From: Bryoerythrophyllum caledonicum
Lineage: Eukaryota > Streptophyta > Bryopsida > Pottiales > Pottiaceae
Direction of reading: 5' to 3'
NCBI GenBank assembly: GCA_963971425.1
Contig: OZ020524.1
Location: 3,381,773-3,445,772 of the forward strand
DNA length: 64,000 nucleotides
Position 1 is the stretch's first letter. Every line of letters starts with the position of its first letter. A model generated the notes under the pieces. That model ran no database searches. It saw only the letters and a list, made by a program, of their open reading frames with translations, and had not been told where the DNA came from. Below, one piece after another: positions 55,856-64,000 of the stretch. The position numbers were made by a program, and so were the translations under genes.

Positions 55856-56340
55856 TACAAAAATCCACAAAATGAAGATGAAATACTTGCAACAATGGAC
55901 AATATTATTTAATGTAGGTCATTGTAGTATAGAAAATTCTATCTTCAATTGAATCCATCAAAACACTCCATGCAATTCAATTCTAGGAACTTCTATGGGG
56001 AATGGATCTTTTCGTTTAGTGTATAAGTAGCTTAAAGTCACATAAAGGTTGTAATTGTGTTTGTTATTGAATTAACCCAAAGTATACTTCTTTAAGAAAT
56101 TGATTAATATTCCGGGAACACTCTTAGTCCAATCAAATTGATAGTAACCTTAGTATCCAGCTAATGTATCCATGATCAATTTGATAGTCACAACATTATA
56201 AACTCCTTCACCTTATTCTATATTACGAATTGTATTATGCCATGTTGCGTAATTGAAATTAGGGTTTTAATACTTAACTCGTGTAATTGAAATTAGGTTT
56301 TAAAAAGTTACTACTACAGTCATTCACGATGTCCAGTAAA
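55856..56340. other. no recognised feature
   Basis: AT-rich; contains a short direct repeat GTGTAATTGAAATTAGG near 56250 and 56282. No gene seen. Confidence 0.4.
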
Positions 56341-56875
56341 CCAATAATATATCAAGGTACCCATACGGAACCATGTTCTTCTCCTCATAGAACTTAGAGA
56401 TCTTCACATTATATTTTCTATACTACAAAATTAGGGGTGACCATTCTTATTTATCATATGGATTTTCATCCTAAAACATACCTAGTTCTAAAAAACAAAC
56501 AGCAGTTGAGCCTGCGATTTTTGAACCTCCATTCCTTCCAAAATTGTTTTGAAGGCACTACCCCCTTGGTTTACGTCTAGAAATTGGTGTACAACACTAC
56601 AAGGACATAACATTATGATTAGCATGGTGGTAATAATCATAGATCTCGTGTAGTGTAAAAACTTTAAAGCAAGTGATGTCAAACTGTGCAGATCCGCTGA
56701 ACGCCGGGATGAAAAAATATCTAATTTTCTACTTCAAACACAGTAATCTTTCACTCCCTGCGGTAAAAGTTAGTGAAATATTTTGATGACATCAAGAAAT
56801 ACCAGTAGGACTTTATTAACATCACACAGCCTTTGGAATCGATAAGTTTTTGTTTCCCTCCTTAGTCATGCCGAA
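56340..56875 (+). mobile_element. TTAA element family A fragment
   Basis: Runs from AAGGTACCCATAC through ATCTCGTGTAGTG and GATCCGCTGAACGC to TTTTTGTTTCCCTCC. Both terminal ends are lost. Confidence 0.75.
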
Positions 56876-57719
56876 CCGTGTATAGGGTAATGCCATAAAA
56901 TATACAATCATTGAAATATCACTTCCCATGCAATAAAAACCAGAAAGCTTGTAAGTGGTCAAACCATGGAAGGTGATAAAGTAGTTGTTGAAACAATTTT
57001 ATTTTTTCCTACATCAAATATAAAGTGTTTACAAAAAACCCCAATGTTTTTATACACATCAACTTCAAGGCCATGTTATTTTAGATGTTTGGATTTATAA
57101 ATAATGATACTCACATAGAGTTTTAGAAATGATGATAGTTTCACCATTACCCAAAAAATGTAAGGTGATATTAAATGAATATAAATAGTTGAACTCTTAT
57201 GAAATTTATAAAGTATTCTATACACCACACTCAACTCACGGTAGTGCTAATGTTATTGCCGTTCATTTGTATGTCCTTGCACCCATTATCTACCCACCAA
57301 GATTTCCTTGTATCCATTCCAACATTACCTATTCACAAACCAAAAAGCTCCACAATACTTATTCACAAACCACAAAGCTCCACAATATTCTATATATTTG
57401 GCTTATGTCCATTTATGCTTTTTATATGCACCTTTAGAATGAGGAATTCTATGTTCTCATGTTTCCCAAATTGATATATTTGGAATGCAATAGTTCGCAA
57501 CCCACTTATTTAGCATTGCGTAATAGACATATTATGTTCCACCCACAAAATTCTTATTCCTTGATTTTAGAAGTTTCATTGTTTTTTTATCATCACCTAT
57601 TAGAAAATACAATTGACAATAAAAAATACATTTCATTCAAAAGACAAGCCCCATGGAAATTTATGAGTATGGAATTTTATATGCGTTCTTATATACATAT
57701 AGAGCCTCGTAAGTGGTAA
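56876..57719. other. no gene recognised
   Basis: AT-rich. 57300-57385 contains a short tandem duplication (CTATTCACAAACCA...AAGCTCCACAATA twice). Confidence 0.4.
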
Positions 57720-57815
57720 CATTGCCTTGTAAGTTGAACAAAACCGATCGGCATTGGGTACCCTCCATGAGTTGGTCATCCATGGCATGTCTTCTCTCTT
57801 TTACTCAATCCCACT
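57720..57815 (+). repeat. dispersed repeat shared with 35240-35325
   Basis: GATCGGCATTGGGTACCCTC and CCATGGCATGTCTTCT occur in the same order and spacing at both places. The other copy is inside the CACTA-like element. Confidence 0.75.
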
Positions 57816-57885
57816 AGAACACATTGGGCAAAGGAGGGAACTCAATCTCAACTACTCTACGATTTGATTAAGGGCTCCCGTGGTT

Positions 57886-58053
57886 TTTGGGCTTTTAAAT
57901 TCTATATCAATTCCAAATCTTTGAGATTAAATTTTTAAAAATATTTGTTGCGTTTCATTCCTAACTCCGCATCTTTCTACATAAATGTTTGTGACATACA
58001 ATGTCATTTGAGTCCCAAACTAGCTTAAGTGATAAGAATTCGGTGCCTCAAAC
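57886..58053 (+). repeat. 165-bp dispersed repeat, copy 2
   Basis: Partner of 52366-52531 in the same orientation. Ends in GGTGCCTCAAACTTACC where copy 1 runs into the TTAA of a family D element. Confidence 0.8.
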
Positions 58054-58575
58054 TTACCTTACTAGGAATGGAATGTCCACCCAAGCAATATGCCTCCCCC
58101 CTCACAATGAAGACATGCCAAGGATAATTTTGGAGACGAGCATCAAATCCGGAAGACATTCTTCTATGCAACATTTACTATGCCTGAATTTCCATATTTA
58201 GATTGCACGTGTGATGTTCTTGACCCGAAAAGAAAAGTTGCAAAACGTCTTCCACCTTGTGGCTTTGGGATGCAAAGGGATTCAAAGGGAGGAGAGGCCA
58301 AAGCGGAGGGGACTCAAGTTTTGAGCCGTGGTGTGGAGCTCACCGTTATTTGGCGTGGGGGCAGACGACGTGATTGACGGCCAAGATCAACCGCAAGTAT
58401 TACCTCCACCGCTCGATCGTGATACGGTCAGCCGTGGCCGTCCAATCAATTGAGGTTGTTCGATCGCGCTATTCGATCGGGTTGTTCAATCAGGCTATTC
58501 GATCGGGGCTCACAATCGGACGGCCCCCAATAAATCATACCAGCCGACGGCATGCGTCCGCCCTGCGCAGACGTC

Positions 58576-58583
58576 ATAAATAG
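58576..58583 (+). promoter_or_regulatory. putative TATA box
   Basis: ATAAATAG followed by GCGGGCGGCCCGCC, about 190 bases before ATG 58771 and downstream of a GC-rich, ATTCGATCGGG-repeating region (58400-58560). Confidence 0.35.
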
Positions 58584-58770
58584 CGGGCGGCCCGCCACTC
58601 ACTCCGACTCTAGTGGGTGAGCTACACGCTATGGCCAGGAGCCGTATCGATTGCACCCCCTGAAGTCGCCACTCTAAACTTCCACGTGCACCCTAACCAT
58701 TTAACTATCATTTTGTACATTTTTATTTGTTTAGTGACTTGTCAGTTCAGTGAATTCTCAAATAGGCAAC

Positions 58771-59795
58771 ATGCCTAGACGTCCAAATGCTCCAAAGGGG
58801 AAAGCCTTCAAGATTAATTGGGAAGAAACGGACGATCCTGATTGTGTAGCTGAAGAAGGGTTGCAGGATGAAGAACAAACACCTTGGACGTGCACCACCT
58901 ACAAAAAATACGTAAAAATGACGCACCTGATGAAATTGTGGCCTAGAGCCCAAGCAAGAATACCAAGGCCGCGGCGGGAAGGTCTTGCCAGCAATTAAAT
59001 GAGTTCTCATTTCACGCATCGCTATCATGAAGTCACAATTGCGGTTGGTGTACGCAATGCAAGGCCGGAGATAATGTTATATTCAAACATAGCTATGGTT
59101 TGGGCTGAAATTGTATTGCACAAAGATGTGGATTGGCGCACCGTGGCCGGTTGTAACGTCGACCTCTTAGATCGTAGCCAACATATTATTTACACAACTT
59201 GGAATCAACTAAGTGATTGTTGGCCTCATTGGTCAAATCGACACTTTGGCGAGAACTTAGATGGAATACAACCACAGCGACCACATGCTGAAGAGTTTCA
59301 CGCCTATAACTATAGAGACTGTTTTTATGGCAACAATCCAAATGCACCCCCCTTTACATTTGATAATCCAAGCGAAGGCCATTACTACGAGAGCGGTCAA
59401 TACAATACGAGAAGCTACACCCCTCCTACTTATACAGATGCACATACGAGGAATACGTATGAGACATATCAAAATGTCCGGAGGGAAGAGCCACCACAAA
59501 TCATACCAGATAATGTCCCTACTACCTTCCATGAATATGGAAGAAGCATGCATGGAAATTATCATACTCCACCATCGTCCTTGTTGAAGTTCTCGTGACC
59601 AAGAGGAGGATGATTTTGAGAGGCAAATGCGTGAAGCCACCATCCAAAGCCAAGAAGAATATATCCGCAAACTTAAAGACGACCCGCTTCATGGAAATGC
59701 AATATAATTCAATGCGTGACATGTATTTGGGTGGGCCATACTCGAGTGGGGCGGGGCCAAGTCGTAGATATGATAGCGGCTCTAGTGAAGATTGA
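58771..59795 (+). pseudogene. unidentified element-associated gene, second family member
   Basis: ATG 58771 opens MPRRPNAPKGKAFKINWEET..., stops at TAA 58996, and continues in the same frame from ATG 58999 to TGA 59596 (FTHRYHEVTI ... MHGNYHTPPSS). A further shift leads to FERQMREATIQSQEEYIRKL (coiled-coil-like) and a tail YSSGAGPSRRYDSGSSED ending 59795. N-terminal part acidic, middle Tyr/Asn-rich. Related to 50375-51439; no transposase neighbour here. Function unknown. Confidence 0.5.
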
Positions 59796-60365
59796 GTATG
59801 CATTAGCATACTTTAGGTATAGTCTAGATAAGTGATGTCGTAGTAGCTGGTCACAATTTCTGACATCATTATCAATATTTTCATGTTTTTTTGCAGTAGA
59901 ATATATGTCAACATTGTTGCCATGACAATATATATACGAAATGTATGTTACCTTATTAGAAATTAAATGTTTTGATTTATTGTGAAATTTATATGAGATG
60001 CAAGAAGTGTCCACGAAGTGTGTTTGGTGTGAAATAGTCTTAAGCTCTTACGGGTTATACATCATGTGTCCTCAAAACAATTGTTCTTGAAATACCTTTT
60101 CAACACCATTATTAGGGAATTGGCCTCTACAGCTTGGAGTCTACTCCAAGTTCCAATTTCACTATACCCATCAATGACATAAGAGGGATTCCTTTCAAGC
60201 TTTATATTTTTAGAGTTTGCTAGGGAATAACATTCAATCTGCAAATTTTGTAACCAGCATAAATGCCCGTTCTTGTGGCATAAGTAATAGAGAAACATAA
60301 CCTTTTGTTATATATCATTAGCTGTAGGATCCCTATAAATTTGTAGCACAAAATTTCACAAAGTT
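59796..60365. other. no firm feature
   Basis: AT-rich. A reverse-strand frame at 60062-60298 (FLYYLCHKNGHLCWLQNL...) looks mildly protein-like, but no family was recognised and no other support exists. Confidence 0.3.
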
Positions 60366-61104
60366 TGAACCGACAGATTGTTTGAGTATGTTTTAGGATG
60401 ACAATTCAGACGGTCAAGAAGAAGGGACACAGAAGAAGAACGCCGGTCTCTGGAGGAGGCCGGCGTGAATAAAGTGTTTGTTCGTTCCACTACTAAGACC
60501 ATGCCCACCGGACAAGGAATAAGTAAGTTGGAACTACTTCCCCCTTTCGAGGGTAGACACTATGTAACAAGTAACCACAAACCATAAAACCAACCAAAGG
60601 GACACACCATATGTTGTAGTAGAAAAAAGAAATTGTAAAAAATAAGATGGATAGAGAGATTGTAGTCCCTAAACGTTGAGAAAATCGTTCTTTTCCTTCC
60701 TTGTGTTGAGTGGATCAACAGCCCTTGACTTCACTTGGTGTCAAGTTTTGCACTACACAAGGTCAGTAAACATTACCAACATGTTAATGTGATGTTCTTT
60801 CCATGTATGACAGTTTTTAGAGATAGGAAAGGGGTGTAGCGTATTCAAAACGAATGTGCATGGAGTGGCATTTCATAAAATTGCAAATTCTCGTAATATT
60901 GTTTTGTGAACTAAATATATTTTAGAACAACAATCCGAATGGTCAATATAAAGGTTTTGACCACATCTTGTGGTAGAAAAAATAAAATGTGAGAACTTGA
61001 AGATATCATACTTTTATGTGGAAAAGAGGAAGTGTTTTTTGTACCTTGTTCGACAGAGTGTGACAATGTGTGAAAATGTTTGACTTAGATTATTATGCTA
61101 TTTT
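60366..61104 (-). mobile_element. TTAA element family A, broken, with SINE-like insertion
   Basis: Landmarks GTATGTTTTAGGATGACAAT, GGGGTGTAGCGTATTC and GACAATGTGTGAAAATG are present but partly out of family order, so at least two partial copies are fused. It ends where the next copy begins. Confidence 0.7.
60432..60596 (-). mobile_element. SINE-like element, 165 bp, with 10-bp target duplication
   Basis: AAGGGACACA is repeated at 60422-60431 and 60597-60606. On the reverse strand the insert ends GACCGGCGTTCTTCTTC, like the 34240 copy. No clear RNA polymerase III boxes were found at its 5' end, so the parent RNA is unknown. Confidence 0.65.
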
Positions 61105-62052
61105 CCACTCAATTTCTAGGGTATTGTGAGAGTTTCACGCCTAAAACACTTCGAAATAGTTGGTTTCTAACACAATGCACAAAGAAGGAAACAAAAACCT
61201 TGATTACTAGTTTTGACAGGAGGATCCCAAATACAACTTATTCAGTAACGAATCTAAAAAAATCATAATCTTTGACCGCACAGATTGAAAGATCTACGTG
61301 TTTCAAGTCAAACAAATGGTTCATTTTCTTCCATGCGTTCAGTGGATCAGCAGACTTTGACTTCACCTCGTGTCAAATATTTGCACTATTGAAGGTCTAA
61401 ATCCATTACCATTGAATTAAGCGCGATGTTAGTTCTCAACACACCAAATTTTAGAGATAGAAGTGGGGTGTAGCGTATTCTAAACAACTGTGCAAGTAGT
61501 GGAGTGAAAAAAATTGCCAATTCGCGATTGAATTTTTTGTGAGATTAATATGTTTTAGATTGATAATCCAAATGATCAATAAGAAGATTTACACTGCATA
61601 TTGTTGTCCAAAAAAGAAAGACGTAAAGAATATGAAAATCTTTAAGCTCTATGTAAAAAAGAAGAAGTTTTTTGGGTACCTTGCTTGACAATGTGTGAAA
61701 ATGTTTGACTTGGGTTTGTATGCAATTTTTCACTAAAGAGAAGACAATTTTTTTTGACACCATGAATAAGAAAAAATATTACTTGCTGGTATTGAACATT
61801 TCACATTCAGTAGAGTGACCTAGCAAATGTTTTTGGAGGTGCCCGACGCGCCCGCTCTCCCTGTTTGATATTCAAAACCCAATAATTTTTTTCATATAAT
61901 GTCGGATTTAGGAAAATAAATGGACTCACACAAAACTTTTAGCAATTTCCATCTACAGTAAAAATTTCAAATTGGAATGTTACAAATTGACACCATAGGA
62001 ACTTGCCCAAACCTTCAAGACTCTAGGCCATGGACTATTGGGCCTTTAGGGG
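61105..62052 (-). mobile_element. TTAA element family A copy
   Basis: Degraded left end; right end GGGCCTTTAGGGG plus TTAA (62053-62056). About 945 bp, landmarks in reverse order as in the 11286 copy. Confidence 0.8.
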
Positions 62053-62154
62053 TTAAACATGTTTTTTTCAACAATAGTAGCCGTTGGCGCTTGTTTTGCA
62101 ATGCTTTAGTCCAATCATTTCAATGTAGTTTTAATATTATAATTTTTTTTCAAA

Positions 62155-62370
62155 ATTTCATCCACACTATAATTTTCATCCGTTGCAAAAATTTCATCCA
62201 CAGTCTGATTTTTCCGCAGTATGATTTTTAATCGGCAGACTAATTTTTCATCCGCAACCTATTTTTCATCCGTTGTGTTGTTTTTCATTTGTTGCAAAAA
62301 TTTCATCCGTTGCAAAAAAATTCATCCGCTGGAAGATTTTCCACAGAATTTCATCCACAGTGGATGAAAC
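62155..62370. repeat. irregular TTTCATCCGTTGCAAAAA repeats with palindrome
   Basis: About ten TTTCATCC or TTTTCATCCG words occur in 215 bp, several followed by GTTGCAAAAA. The block closes with the 21-base perfect palindrome at 62349-62369 (TTTCATCCAC, A, GTGGATGAAA). Confidence 0.8.
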
Positions 62371-63325
62371 TATTGTTTTGGCAGAATTAACTTAATAACT
62401 TCCAAAATATTCATTTTTTAAAATTCCGACTTTGGATTTGGGCTTTTTAGGTGCGTTTTCATCTAGTAGGAAAGCAAAAAAATTATCACAAAAGTTTCAA
62501 AAATTTGACTTTTTTGAGTGTATTTAAAAAAAACATTTTAGGGACTAAACTTTGGAGGTAGATTATGGCTAGAGAATATGTTCATCACATTTGCTTTCAT
62601 GCATGTTTTTTGTGTGTTAGCTGTTGGTTGTGTTTTCCAATATGTTATATATAGCAATATTCATTTAAAGGACATGTAAGATGTCTCATTTGAAATCTCA
62701 TTTGAAACAATAACATGATGATGGACACCAAAAGAATACAATTGGATGGAAGGGGACGTTGCCAAAGCGTGCATGAACCCTAAACATGCAAAGTTTGAAT
62801 CAAACTTTTAACTTTTCCATCCACCTGATTGAGGTGTAAATATTTAGAAGAATTTTCTACAACAAAAAGCAATCAAAACATTTGTTTTCACTGTTTGGAT
62901 TTGCAAAAGCTAGAAAATAAATTTGTAAAAAATTACAATAGTTTTGGTTATATCTTGAATTGCCGCACCTTTTACAATCTTGTTGGAAATGAAGAATCCC
63001 CTAATTACTACAACGGAGTCCACCCTAATTAATTTTAGACGCTTAATAATCTTTATAGTTTTTTTTTTTTTAAGTGAGCTATGACAAAAAATAGGGGGTT
63101 GTTGCCCCACAAGTGCATGCCCACTTGAGGGGCCCACTCATCTTCAATGCAAGGACTAGGTATATTTTTAGGGTCCAAGGCCTATTGATTTTGCATAAAA
63201 CCTGCTTCACCCAATGTACACAATTTTTTTGGATTTATGGTTTGAATGTTAGTACCACACAAAGTTAGAAATGGGGACTCCGGGCACCTTCAAGATTTTG
63301 CCAGATGTCTCTATTTATATTGTGT
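62371..63325. other. no recognised feature
   Basis: AT-rich with a T12 run at 63060. 63080-63180 contains CCCACAAGTGCATGCCCACTTG, a small inverted motif. No gene seen. Confidence 0.4.
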
Positions 63326-63329
63326 TTTT

Positions 63330-63592
63330 CCATATATGGAGAGATTATTAAGTTTTTTGATGATGTCAATCTCCTTCTTGTCTTTAGTGTTTTTTTTTAC
63401 ACCTTTTTTACATTTGAAGCAAGCCGTGCGGTCAAACTCTATGAAATTTTGTGAGTATGTTACTTAGTAAGTATTTATGGAGATTCTACGGTGAAAAGAA
63501 ACAATATAAGGTTTTGTTTCCTTCCGTACTCATTGCACTAGAACAAAAAATTTGAAATGTTGTTGGTGTGAATTGTCACGCGGTTTGAGGGA
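63330..63592 (+). mobile_element. TTAA element family A, right-end fragment
   Basis: Contains GCCGTGCGGTCAAACTCTAT, TACTTAGTAAG and CCGTACTCATTGCACTAGAA, and ends CGGTTTGAGGGA before TTAA (63593-63596). Confidence 0.7.
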
Positions 63593-63653
63593 TTAAAGAA
63601 ATATAATTGAATAGAATAGAAAATACACCCTTGAATAAAAATATCCAAAATAA

Positions 63654-63658
<5 letters not shown>

Positions 63659-63700
<42 letters not shown>
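63659..63700. repeat. (AT)21 microsatellite
   Basis: 42 bases of uninterrupted AT dinucleotides. Confidence 0.98.
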
Positions 63701-63702
<2 letters not shown>

Positions 63703-64000
63703 ACCATCCAAATTAGAAAAGCATGCAATACATTTTGAACTAGTACTATACTTGTAGTCATTACTTATACTTCCACAATACTATTTGCAATTCTAGTATT
63801 ATAGTAGTACAGAGGTCAACATGCTACTAGTAATAGGCGGTCCGAAAATGCTCGCATGTCGAGGGCCAATTCCATGTGTCGCTAAAGCGTGTGATGATAT
63901 GTGATAATCCTCCAGCGTTGTCTTTCCTAGTGGAACACAATCTACCCACATACAAGTGAAAGGTATCCGCAAATTCTTGATTTCTGAAATATTACAAAAC

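Overview
The window looks like intergenic DNA of a repeat-rich land plant or close streptophyte relative. It is AT-rich overall, with a few GC-richer islands that carry the coding remnants. The clues are a Ty1/copia element primed by initiator Met-tRNA, a recognisable piece of the plant-specific meiotic DYAD/AMEIOTIC1 (SWI1) gene family, plant hAT/DUF659-type transposase remains, a spliced DEAD-box helicase fragment with GT-AG introns, and an AAACCCTAG-rich tract. The species cannot be named from the sequence. No intact conventional host gene, rRNA or tRNA gene was found. There is one 200-base assembly gap (1772-1971).

The dominant component is a set of TTAA-flanked non-autonomous elements whose ends begin CCCCTAAAG or a variant. 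Family A (about 920-940 bp, best copy 27173-28114) occurs in at least a dozen whole or broken copies. Smaller families end in the same way (9230-9446, 30215-30953, 31226-32066, 45350-46030, 52535-53253). The TTAA duplication and CCC start are piggyBac hallmarks, but no piggyBac-type transposase is present here.

Region by region: 3538-7504 holds a GC-richer coding block, a ParB-like DGQH protein followed in the same frame by a degenerate N4/N6 methyltransferase-like protein; this is the best candidate for something undescribed. 13808-16893 is a hAT transposase pseudogene with one clean intron. 20.5-28.1 kb is a nest of elements from several superfamilies (PIF/Harbinger-like, TTAA type, two TA-flanked palindromic elements, a Mutator-like MITE), many with reconstructable empty sites. 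32219-38627 is a CACTA-like element with 3-bp target duplication and clustered CCGGCTAA-type subterminal repeats; it carries six exons of a helicase C-terminal lobe, i.e. a captured gene fragment. 39648-44497 is a complete but disabled Ty1/copia element (140-bp LTRs, GATAT target duplication) next to the DYAD-like exons. 47.4-51.6 kb holds a decayed hAT/DUF659 transposase facing a second, unidentified gene; a relative of that second gene lies alone at 58771-59795. 53427-55450 is a Tc1-type element, rarely reported in plants, whose transposase has lost its third catalytic acid.

The genes do not form a pathway. They are mobile-element genes in various stages of decay, plus fragments of host genes captured or interrupted by them. 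Boundaries given to the base are those where a target duplication or inverted end could be read directly; fragment edges of family A copies are approximate.
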